DNA from: an uncultured Collinsella sp.
GTDB taxonomy: Bacteria > Actinomycetota > Coriobacteriia > Coriobacteriales > Coriobacteriaceae
Assembly (NCBI GenBank): GCA_959596505.1
Contig: CAUFWM010000001.1
Location: 40,953-104,952 of the forward strand
Direction: 5' to 3'
Length of the DNA: 64,000 bases
Shown here: positions 17,778 through 25,205 of the stretch, one piece after another
Layout: each line of letters starts with the position of its first letter
Numbering within the stretch: the first letter of the stretch is position 1
Notes under the pieces: generated by a model
What the model saw: the letters and a program-made list of their open reading frames with translations, nothing else
What the model was told of the DNA's origin: nothing
Databases searched by the model: none
Translations under genes and position numbers: made by a program

Positions 17778-18951
17778 AGCGGCTCCTTCCAAAGATCAGC
17801 GTAGCGGCGGCGACAAACACCAGGGACATGAGGACGAGCGCGCCGGCGCGGACGGCGAAGGGCCCCAGGTCCTCAAAGAAATACAGGCGATTGAACATGT
17901 CGCAGATGAGCTTGACGGGGTTGAGCCAGCACTCGGCCGGGCAGGCGCGGGCGACGTCGTCGGCAAGCGCCATCGCCGGCTCGCCGTAGAGGCCGGCGAA
18001 CAAGGCACACGTGGTGGCAAAGCCCGTGAGGATGCCCGACTTGGACGCCTTGCCGCCCTTAACGGGCAGCGTGCCCACAAAAAGGCCCAGGCCCGTGGCG
18101 GCAAGCGCGGACACGGCGCCGCCCACCAGACACAGCCCCTCGCGCCCGCCAAAGTCGACGCCAACGACTAGGCGCACGTAGCCAATCGCAACCGCCATCG
18201 AGGCAAAAGAAACCAGCCACGAGCCGACAAAGATGCCGGCCAGCGACGCCGTCTTGGAGAGGCCGCCCACGCAGCGGCGCGCACCAAGGCCCGACAGATT
18301 GGGCTGCAGGTCGACGACGCTCAAGGCGGCAAACTCGGCAGACATCATCGCGACCAGACCAAAGAGCGCGTAATAGTAGATGACCGTGCCGTCGGGCGTG
18401 GTGCGCGTCAGGCTCACGCGGCGGGTTCCGCCCTCGAGCGATAGGGCGTGCGAAACCGCCTCCGGGTCGGCGAGCGCTGCCGGGTTGTCCTGGGAAATCT
18501 GGGACATGAGCTCGGCATTTTGTGTATACGAGCTTGCCACCGTCTCAAGGATGCTGCGGTCGGTGAGCACGGACGAAGCACGCGAGCTGTCGTAACTCGA
18601 TAGCAGCGTGAGCTTGGGCGTGCCCGCAGCGTCGACCGTGTAGATGCCCGCGACTTCGCCGCCCTTGAGCGCCTTGCGCGCAGCAGCCAAGTCTTCGTAC
18701 TCGCTCACATCGAGCAGTTGATCGTCGCCCTCCTTGGCAAGCGAGGTCGCCACGTCCTTAAAGGTCGAAGCGTCCCAGGCCTCGTCCGCCACGACGGCAA
18801 CCGGCACCGGGTCGACCTTGCCGTCAGAGCTCAGGTTCGCGAACATAAACATGAACATCGTTGAAAGCGCAATGGGAAAGATCGCGCCCCAGACCCATGT
18901 ACTCGGTCGACGCAATAGCGTCTTGAGCGTGGTGATGATAGTGTTGAACAT
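17764..18951 (-). CDS. ABC-2 type permease (first subunit)
   Basis: 395 aa; ATG with GGGGGCGG upstream. The same topology as its neighbour: N-terminal helix at about 15-37, a periplasm-facing region to about 190, then a block of C-terminal helices. It begins nine bases after the ATPase stop and overlaps the second permease start, so the three genes are tightly coupled. Confidence 0.82.
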   Translation of the reverse strand: MFNTIITTLKTLLRRPSTWVWGAIFPIALSTMFMFMFANLSSDGKVDPVPVAVVADEAWDASTFKDVATSLAKEGDDQLLDVSEYEDLAAARKALKGGEVAGIYTVDAAGTPKLTLLSSYDSSRASSVLTDRSILETVASSYTQNAELMSQISQDNPAALADPEAVSHALSLEGGTRRVSLTRTTPDGTVIYYYALFGLVAMMSAEFAALSVVDLQPNLSGLGARRCVGGLSKTASLAGIFVGSWLVSFASMAVAIGYVRLVVGVDFGGREGLCLVGGAVSALAATGLGLFVGTLPVKGGKASKSGILTGFATTCALFAGLYGEPAMALADDVARACPAECWLNPVKLICDMFNRLYFFEDLGPFAVRAGALVLMSLVFVAAATLIFGRSRYEHL

Positions 18952-18960
18952 GGCCGCCCC

Positions 18961-19899
18961 CTAGTCGCGCAGCTCGCGGCCGGTGATCTCGAGGAACACG
19001 TCGTTGAGGGTCGGAGGCTCGCTCCACACGCGGCCGAGCGCCACATCGGCGGCGCGCAGCGTGTCGAGGATGTCGACCAAATTGTGCGGGCTCGCTTCGC
19101 AGGTGCAGATGAGCTCTCCACCGGAAAGCTCAACCGAAAGCACGTGCTCGAGGGCGCGCAGGCGCTCGACCGTGGCGGCCTCGACGGCGCCGACCTCGAC
19201 AGTCACGCGCTCGCCCATCTGGATCATTCGCTTGAGCTCGTCGTTGGTGCCCTGCGCCAGCACGCGTCCGCCGTCCATGATCATGATGCGGCTGCAGATC
19301 TGCTCGACTTCCTCCATGTAATGGCTGGTATAAACCACCGTGGCGCCCTCGTCGCGCAGGCGGCAGATGCCCTCCAGGATGGCGTTGCGGCTCTGCGGGT
19401 CAACTGCCACCGTGGGCTCGTCAAAAAAGATGAGCTCGGGCTTGTGCGCGATGCCGCAGGCAATGTTGAGGCGACGCGCCAGGCCGCCCGAGAGCTTGCC
19501 AGGGCGGAACTTAGCAAAGTCGCCCAGACCGACAAAGTCGATCGCCTCGTCCACGAGCGCGCGGCGGCGCTTGCGGTCGCTGACGTAGAGACTACAGAAA
19601 TAGTCGATGTTCTCGCGCACGGTGAGTTCGTCGAACACCGCCACCTGCTGCGGCACCACGCCGATGCGGCGCTTGAGGTCGTAGCGGGCGGGCGTCATGG
19701 GCTCGCCGAACAGCTCGATGATGCCTTTGTCGTAGGCAAGCAGCTGCAGAATGCAGTTGATGGACGTGGTCTTGCCCGAGCCGTTGGGGCCCAGCAGGCC
19801 AAAGATCTCGCCGGGGGCGATGCTCAGGTTAAAGTGGTCGAGCGCGATAAGATCGTCGTAGCGCTTGACGAGGTTTTCGACGTGGACGATGTCTGTCAT
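18961..19899 (-). CDS. ABC-2 exporter ATPase (drug/peptide resistance type)
   Basis: 312 aa; ATG with AGGAGG upstream. Walker A GPNGSGKTT, Q-loop VVPQQ, signature LSGGLARR, Walker B LIFFDEPTVAVD, H-loop TSHY. A DrrA/CcmA-type C-terminal domain follows (about 225-312). First gene of the exporter operon, divergent from a NarL-type two-component system; regulation by that system is the likely arrangement. Confidence 0.92.
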   Translation of the reverse strand: MTDIVHVENLVKRYDDLIALDHFNLSIAPGEIFGLLGPNGSGKTTSINCILQLLAYDKGIIELFGEPMTPARYDLKRRIGVVPQQVAVFDELTVRENIDYFCSLYVSDRKRRRALVDEAIDFVGLGDFAKFRPGKLSGGLARRLNIACGIAHKPELIFFDEPTVAVDPQSRNAILEGICRLRDEGATVVYTSHYMEEVEQICSRIMIMDGGRVLAQGTNDELKRMIQMGERVTVEVGAVEAATVERLRALEHVLSVELSGGELICTCEASPHNLVDILDTLRAADVALGRVWSEPPTLNDVFLEITGRELRD

Positions 19900-20084
19900 G
19901 AGGCGGCCCTCCTGTTGATTGCGGCCCGGTACGATTGCATCATCGCAGGAGCCGCCGGCGCGCGCCAGTGAGCTTTGTCACGAGTGCGGGGCTTGGCCGT
20001 GCGGCCCGCCGACGCCCCCGTTTTGCCGCGCGGGAGGAATGTCACGGTTGCGCAGGCGGCCCCTCCACCACGCGCGGCTTCGCG

Positions 20085-20090
20085 TACAAT
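20085..20090 (+). promoter_or_regulatory. -10 element placing the transcript start at the kinase ATG
   Basis: TACAAT ends six bases before the ATG at 20097, so transcription would begin at or next to the start codon, giving a leaderless mRNA. No good -35 is seen at the expected distance and no Shine-Dalgarno site is present. Confidence 0.45.
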
Positions 20091-20096
20091 ACCCGT

Positions 20097-21242
20097 ATGA
20101 ACAGGCTTTTCGACAAATCGATCGTGCTGGCGTGCTGTATTGCGGCCGCTATGGGTCTTGCTGTGGACGCTCGCCTGGTCGCGGCGTTTTGCCTTGGCGT
20201 TATTGCCACCTCGCTGGCCGAGGTCGCACAGGGGGAACGCACACGCCGTGTAAGCAAGGCCGCGAGTTACGCTTACATCATCGCGGCCGTCTTTGCGCCG
20301 CCGTTTGTGCCGTTTGCGCCTCTCGCCCTCTATGACATTGCGCGGCGCGTGCGCCGTGAACACGTTTGGGTCGCGTTGGGCATTGGCGTCGCCTTTGTCT
20401 TTGCACTCGTCGCGGACCTACGCGCCGACGCGCTCACCGCCCGAACGCTTCTACTGACCGCCATCCTTTCAGTTGCCGCCACCTTGTTATCGCTACGTAC
20501 CGCCCAGTTGGAGCGCGAGCAGCAGCGCATGCGCCGCATCCGCGACGAGCTGCAGGAACGAGCTCTCGCGCTCGAAGCGCGCAACCGCGATCTTGCCGAC
20601 CGCCAGGACTACGAAGTCGAGCTCGCGACGCTCGCCGAACGCGCCCGCATCGCGCGCGAGATCCACGATAACGTGGGCCACCAGCTCACGCGCGCCTCAC
20701 TGCAAGCCGAAGCCTTGCGCGTAGTCCATGCCGACGAGCCCGGCGTCGCCGCCGATTTCGCCGACGTCAAACGCACGGTTGACGAGGCGCTCCAGCTTGT
20801 GCGCGCCAGCGTCCACGCGCTCAACGACAACGCCGTCGACCTTTCCGTGCAGCTCGAACATATTGTTGAAGGCGCGCGCTCGGACGGCGGTCCGCAGATT
20901 GAGCTTGAAGTTATGGCCGAGCATGCACCCGCAAACGTCGCCAACTGCTTTGCGGCGGTCCTGCGCGAGGCGCTCTCCAACACCATGCGCCACGCTTGCG
21001 CCCATGCTGTCACTGTACGATGCATGGAGCATCCGTCGTTTTACCAGCTCATCGTTACCGACGATGGCACGGGCGGGGTCCAAGCAAGCAGCCGCGGCGC
21101 CGCGGAGGGCATGGGGCTCGCCTCCATGCGCGAGCGCATCGAGGCGCTTGGCGGCACCTTCACCGCCGGCCCGCGTGCCAGCGCCGGCGGCTGGCGCGTG
21201 TTTGCCACCGTTCCCAAACAGCAAGGAGATGAGAGCCGATGA
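20097..21242 (+). CDS. NarL-type sensor histidine kinase, intramembrane-sensing
   Basis: 381 aa from ATG 20097. The open frame extends upstream to 19935, but that part is Arg-rich, overlaps the divergent promoter region and lacks an SD. Four or five closely packed membrane helices (about 5-120) have no sizeable extracellular domain. Then a coiled coil, a HisKA_3 domain with the phospho-acceptor His in AREIHDNVGHQL, and an HATPase with EALSNTMRHA, DDGTGG and GMGLASMRERIEALGG. It overlaps the response regulator by ATGA. Sensing probably happens within the membrane or through the neighbouring ABC exporter, as in LnrJ-type kinases. Confidence 0.9.
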   Translation: MNRLFDKSIVLACCIAAAMGLAVDARLVAAFCLGVIATSLAEVAQGERTRRVSKAASYAYIIAAVFAPPFVPFAPLALYDIARRVRREHVWVALGIGVAFVFALVADLRADALTARTLLLTAILSVAATLLSLRTAQLEREQQRMRRIRDELQERALALEARNRDLADRQDYEVELATLAERARIAREIHDNVGHQLTRASLQAEALRVVHADEPGVAADFADVKRTVDEALQLVRASVHALNDNAVDLSVQLEHIVEGARSDGGPQIELEVMAEHAPANVANCFAAVLREALSNTMRHACAHAVTVRCMEHPSFYQLIVTDDGTGGVQASSRGAAEGMGLASMRERIEALGGTFTAGPRASAGGWRVFATVPKQQGDESR

Positions 21243-21868
21243 GGCTCATCGTTGTCGACGACGACCGCTTGGTGGTCGATTCGCTCAAGATTATCCTGAG
21301 CGCCCAGCCGCAGATCGAGGTAGTGGGCACCGGCGCCAACGGCAACGATGCGGTTTCGCTCTATGCCGAACACGCGCCCGATATCGCACTGCTCGACATC
21401 CAGATGCCGGGGCGCGACGGACTTTCGGCCGCACGCGAGATCCTTGAGCGCGACCCCGCGGCGCGCGTGGTGTTTCTGACGACGTTCTCGGATGACGAGT
21501 ACATTGTGTCGGCGCTCAAGCTGGGCGCCCGCGGTTACCTGATCAAGACCGATGTCGCCGCCATTCCGCCAGCGCTGGCGCAGGTCATGGACGGCAAACG
21601 CGTGCTCGAGGGCAAGGCGATCGAGGACATCGATTTTGACGGAACGGGCGTCGAGGCGGGCACGACCCGCCGGCCCGCGGCCTTTGCCGGCCTGACCGAC
21701 CGCGAGTTCGAAGTCGCCGAGCTCATCGCCCGTGGCCTCGACAACAAGGAGATTGCCGCCACCGCCTATATGGGCGAAGGCACCGTGCGCAACCACATCA
21801 GCTCAATCCTTGCCAAAATGGGCCTGCGCAACCGCACGCAGATCGCCATCGCCTACCTGCGAGGGTAG
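21239..21868 (+). CDS. NarL/FixJ-family response regulator
   Basis: 209 aa. A receiver domain with the acidic pair DDD near the N-terminus, phospho-acceptor Asp in LLDIQMPG (about residue 54) and the conserved Lys in YLIKTD, then a LuxR-type HTH (about 148-209; LTDREFEVAELIARG, GTVRNHISSIL). The start overlaps the kinase stop by four bases. Probable target: the divergent ABC-2 operon starting at 19899. Confidence 0.93.
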   Translation: MRLIVVDDDRLVVDSLKIILSAQPQIEVVGTGANGNDAVSLYAEHAPDIALLDIQMPGRDGLSAAREILERDPAARVVFLTTFSDDEYIVSALKLGARGYLIKTDVAAIPPALAQVMDGKRVLEGKAIEDIDFDGTGVEAGTTRRPAAFAGLTDREFEVAELIARGLDNKEIAATAYMGEGTVRNHISSILAKMGLRNRTQIAIAYLRG

Positions 21869-21927
21869 TTGCCCAAAGACCGAGCCCCCGGCATAGCAAA
21901 ATCGCTGCTACCGATTTAACGCCATTT

Positions 21928-22341
21928 CAAAACTATGCCGGATTACTACGATGAATCGCCAACCTTCAACCACAGCAAATTGCGCGCTTGCAAAACCGCA
22001 GGTAGAGCGCTTGCAATATTTAGAAAAATGCAGTCATGGTCGGGAATGTCGAATTCATCGTAGTAAACCGACATAGTTTTGTTCGGGCGGCCCTGCACGA
22101 GCGCCTCCGCAAGCCTCGCGGGACCAAAATGATCCGTTTTCCTCCGTCCCCGAGAGATCAGGGGCTGGTACTGATATGGTGTCATTTCAAAACTATGCCG
22201 GATTACGGGGCAAAAGCCGGGGTTCTCATCCATACCTCCATTTTTTGAAAAACGGCAGGTTATCTACCTGCGGTTTTGTTTTTGCAATTTTCTGTATGGT
22301 CGGAGGTTCGCTATCCAGCCCCGTAATCCGGCATAGTTTTG
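21928..22341. repeat. Two related long hairpins (about 155 bp each)
   Basis: The 548-bp gap 21869-22416 has no credible gene. It holds two copies of one long palindrome. Copy A: arms 21928-21956 and 22053-22081 match in 27 of 29 positions. Copy B: arms 22188-22210 and 22319-22341 are perfect over 23 bp. Both begin with TTTCAAAACTATGCCGG, end with CATAGTTTTGTTCG and are followed by a GCGGCCC-like sequence. Their middle parts share short words such as TTGCAAT and TGGTCGG. A 95-codon minus-strand open frame across them (21946-22233) is explained by the repeat. Confidence 0.85.
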
Positions 22342-22373
22342 TTCGTGGCGGCCCAACCGCGCGTTTAAGCGCA

Positions 22374-22405
22374 GGGCCGGCGGGGCATTTTTGCCCCGCC
22401 GGCCC
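22374..22405 (-). terminator. Strong hairpin after the hydrogenase operon
   Basis: Perfect 13-bp GC-rich arms (GGGCCGGCGGGGC) around a six-base AT loop, 12 bases past the stop of the ferredoxin gene. No T-run follows on the minus strand, so it may act as an mRNA 3' stabiliser as well as a terminator. Confidence 0.6.
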
Positions 22406-22416
22406 CTATTCCAGCG

Positions 22417-22758
22417 CTACTCCGACTTAGTTTCTACCGTGGGAGTCTTGTTCGCCGCGACTGGAGTGCGGGCGGTGTCCATAGTCAGGCAGTGCTTGGG
22501 GCAGCTCTCGATGCACTCGCCGCACACCACGCAGACATACGGGTCAATCGACCAGGTGCCGCCTTTGCGATCGACCGCAAGCGCGCCCGCCGGGCAACGG
22601 CGCGCGCACATGCCGCAGCAAATGCACACGTCCATGTCATTGACGATATGCCCGCGCAGGCGCTCGGGCGCCGTCAGCTTCTCCTGCGGATAGCACACCG
22701 TGACCGGCTGCTTGACCATAGAACCCAAGGCCGTCTTGGCAAATGTCAGTAAACTCAT
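22417..22758 (-). CDS. echF: Ech-like hydrogenase ferredoxin subunit
   Basis: 113 aa. Two [4Fe-4S] motifs: C45-x2-C48-x2-C51-x3-C55 and C76-x2-C79-x2-C82-x3-C86, all ligands present. This is the NuoI/EchF/HycF-type electron-transfer subunit that links ferredoxin to the small subunit. Last gene of the operon, seven bases after the large-subunit gene. Confidence 0.88.
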   Translation of the reverse strand: MSLLTFAKTALGSMVKQPVTVCYPQEKLTAPERLRGHIVNDMDVCICCGMCARRCPAGALAVDRKGGTWSIDPYVCVVCGECIESCPKHCLTMDTARTPVAANKTPTVETKSE

Positions 22759-22765
22759 GCCGCGC

Positions 22766-23854
22766 CTACCTTTCCGTGCAGCTAATGCAGGGGTCGATGG
22801 TCAGGATAATCATAGGAACGTTGGCAAGGAGCACGCCCTGCAGCGCATGTGTCAGACCCGCCAGGTTTTGCGACGTCGGCGTTCGCACGCGAAAACGGTC
22901 CAGATTCTTGGTGCCGTTACCGCGCACATAGTAGTACGCCTCGCCGCGCGGCTGCTCAATCACAACCTCGCCGCGCGCGCCGTCGGCCGGCGTGAGCTTG
23001 GTGCGCCCGCCGATACCGTCGTGCGGGATCTTGCCCACAAGCTCCTTGATGATGTCCATGGCCTGCGTGACCTCGGCACAACGCACCTGGCAGCGGGCAT
23101 AGCAGTCGCCGTCGGTAGCAACGATGGGCTCAAATGCTGCCAGGCCTGCATAGGCACCGTCGCCAAACATGCGCACGTCGTAATCCACGCCCGAGGCGCG
23201 ACCGAACGGGCCGACCATCGACAGATTCAGCGCGTCCTTCTTGCTGATCACGCCCACGCCATGCAGGCGCTCGCCGCAGCTATTGTCGTCCAAAAACGTA
23301 TGCACCAGGGCCTCGTAGTCGGGACGCATGGCATCGAGCGTCTGGACAATACCCGCCAGCTCGGAGTCCTCAATGTCGTGCTTAAGGCCGCCGATCTCGT
23401 TGATCGACAGAATCACGCGACCACCGCACGTGCTCTCGAAGATCTTGAGAATCTGCTCGCGCAGCGTCCACGAACGATAGAACAGCGCCTCGAAGCCAAA
23501 GGCATCGGCGAGCAGGCCCAGCCACAGCAGATGCGAGTGGATGCGCGAAAGCTCGTGCAAAATGGTGCGGATATACTGCGCGCGGCCGGGCACCTCGATG
23601 TCGAGCATGCGCTCGCAGGCGCTGGCATAGCCATAGCTGTGGCCCACGGCGCAGATGCCGCAGATGCGCTCGGCGATGTAGCCAAACTGGTGCATGTCGC
23701 GCTTTTCGGTGAGCTTCTCGAGTCCGCGGTGCACAAAGCCGATCTGCGGAATTGCCTCGATGACGCGGTCGTCCTCGATCACCAGGTCCAGATGAAGCGG
23801 CTCGGGCAGCACCGGGTGTTGCGGGCCAAACGGAATAACGGAGCGATGTGCCAT
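22766..23854 (-). CDS. echE: Group 4 [NiFe] hydrogenase large subunit
   Basis: 362 aa, the short NuoD-like form typical of Ech. Nickel-site motifs are intact: R-I-C65-G-I-C68-x3-H72 (L1) and D-P-C356-I-S-C359 (L2). This separates it from complex I NuoD, where these cysteines are lost, so H2 chemistry is expected. L2 lies four residues from the end, so there is essentially no C-terminal peptide to remove during maturation, as in Ech-type large subunits. With the other subunits it should couple ferredoxin oxidation to proton reduction and ion pumping, or the reverse. The Hyp maturation genes are not in this window. Confidence 0.92.
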   Translation of the reverse strand: MAHRSVIPFGPQHPVLPEPLHLDLVIEDDRVIEAIPQIGFVHRGLEKLTEKRDMHQFGYIAERICGICAVGHSYGYASACERMLDIEVPGRAQYIRTILHELSRIHSHLLWLGLLADAFGFEALFYRSWTLREQILKIFESTCGGRVILSINEIGGLKHDIEDSELAGIVQTLDAMRPDYEALVHTFLDDNSCGERLHGVGVISKKDALNLSMVGPFGRASGVDYDVRMFGDGAYAGLAAFEPIVATDGDCYARCQVRCAEVTQAMDIIKELVGKIPHDGIGGRTKLTPADGARGEVVIEQPRGEAYYYVRGNGTKNLDRFRVRTPTSQNLAGLTHALQGVLLANVPMIILTIDPCISCTER

Positions 23855-23859
23855 GGACC

Positions 23860-24576
23860 TTACGCCTCCTTTTTCTGCTTGTCGCGGGCGGCCTTGGCAG
23901 CAAGCGCCGCGCGGACCTTGGCCGCTTTCTCGGGATCCATGGCGGCGAGCTTTGCCTCCATCTCGGCAGCCTTGAGCGCGGCCTTGGCAGCGGCATCGTC
24001 ATGCTGAGCATCGGAGCCGGTAGCCGCAGCGGGCTGGGCGGCAACAGCGTTCGCAGCATCGCCGGCACCCGCGGCGCCCTCCCCCGCAGCAGCAGCGGCA
24101 GCGGCCTTCTCGGCCGCAGCCTTGCGCGCCTTGGCCTCTGCGGCGGCACGGACCTTCATGGCCTTCTCGCGCGCGGCCTTCACCTCGGGTGTGATAACGC
24201 TCATGGGCTCGGCAGTCGAGACCTGGTAGAAAAAGCCCTTAAAGTCGATCTGCATATCGGTAATGGCAAGCCCAAACAGGTCGTGCGCCTCGTTCTCAAA
24301 CGGGAATACCGCCGGATAATACGAGCTGATGGACGGAATCTCCTGGTACTGGTCGATGCCCTCGACCACCAGGTTCTCGATCGCATAGCTGCCATCCTGA
24401 GCGATCTGCTCCTGTGCAGCACGAACGTTGATAAACGTATAGACCAGGCGATACGATCCGTCGTCCACACAGCGCTCGGCGTGCATCTGCACAAAGCGCG
24501 CGCCGACGCCCTTGAGCGCCTGGACATGCGACAGGAGCTCGTCAATCCCGACGGTGGTATAGATAGCCTTTTGCAT
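23860..24576 (-). CDS. echD: Ech-like hydrogenase NuoC-type subunit with Ala-rich tail
   Basis: 238 aa. Residues about 1-125 are the NuoC/30-kDa-like domain (FPFENEAHDLFG is the family core). The rest is an Ala/Lys/Glu-rich tail of about 105 residues, absent from typical EchD and probably disordered or a coiled helix. Its start shares one base with the stop of the small-subunit gene (TAATG). Five bases separate it from the large-subunit gene. Confidence 0.85.
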   Translation of the reverse strand: MQKAIYTTVGIDELLSHVQALKGVGARFVQMHAERCVDDGSYRLVYTFINVRAAQEQIAQDGSYAIENLVVEGIDQYQEIPSISSYYPAVFPFENEAHDLFGLAITDMQIDFKGFFYQVSTAEPMSVITPEVKAAREKAMKVRAAAEAKARKAAAEKAAAAAAAGEGAAGAGDAANAVAAQPAAATGSDAQHDDAAAKAALKAAEMEAKLAAMDPEKAAKVRAALAAKAARDKQKKEA

Positions 24577-25193
24577 TACTCGGCCTCCTTTGCAGCGGCG
24601 GGCGTCTCAGCAGATGCGTCGCCAGCGACGGGCGCGGCGGGCTTCCCGGCAGGCGCGTCACCGGCACCATCAGTCCCGGCCCCCGCAGCCACAAACCCGT
24701 CCTCGCCCAGCTCAACGCCACCGTCCCAGGTAGCGGCGCCGCCCACGGTAAGCGGGTCACCGCCGGCGCGCATCACGGCCTCCTTCTGGTCCAGGATGCC
24801 GCACGCCTCCACGATGGCATCGATCACCGTCTCGGGGCGAATGGCGCACCCGGGCGCGTACACGTCCACGGGAATCGCGCGGTCCACGCCGCCGATCACG
24901 TTGTAAGCATCGCGGAACACGCCGCCCGAACACGCGCAGATACCGCAGGCCACCACACACTTGGGCTCGAGCATCTGGTTGTAAATCTGGCGCACGACGG
25001 GCAGATTCTGAGCATTGACCGAACCCGTCACCAAAAAGATGTCCGCATGCTTGGGGTTGCCGGTATTGACCACGCCAAAGCGCTCCGCATCGAACAGCGG
25101 CGTGAGCGAGGCCAGCACCTCGATATCGCATCCGTTGCAGCTCGAACCGTCGTAATGAATAACCCACGGCGAGCGCGACATTTTATGATCCAT
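24576..25193 (-). CDS. echC: Ech-like hydrogenase small subunit (NuoB type)
   Basis: 205 aa; ATG with GGAGG eight bases upstream. The first ~140 residues are the NuoB/EchC fold with a single proximal [4Fe-4S] site: C19-x2-C22, a Cys in the ACGICACSGG block (83-88) and C116 (APGC). After about 140 a Gly/Ala/Pro-rich tail of some 65 residues follows, unlike canonical EchC. Located between the membrane-subunit fusion (12-base gap) and echD (one-base overlap). Confidence 0.88.
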   Translation of the reverse strand: MDHKMSRSPWVIHYDGSSCNGCDIEVLASLTPLFDAERFGVVNTGNPKHADIFLVTGSVNAQNLPVVRQIYNQMLEPKCVVACGICACSGGVFRDAYNVIGGVDRAIPVDVYAPGCAIRPETVIDAIVEACGILDQKEAVMRAGGDPLTVGGAATWDGGVELGEDGFVAAGAGTDGAGDAPAGKPAAPVAGDASAETPAAAKEAE

Positions 25194-25205
25194 GGATGCT
25201 GCCTC

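Noticed and set aside
19935..20096. N-terminal extension of the histidine kinase
   Set aside because: The 54 extra residues are Arg-rich, without an SD, and overlap the divergent promoter region; the -10 at 20085 sets the start at 20097.
21946..22233. Hypothetical protein of 95 aa
   Set aside because: The frame runs across the first long hairpin; its sequence is explained by the repeat and it has no SD or recognisable domain.
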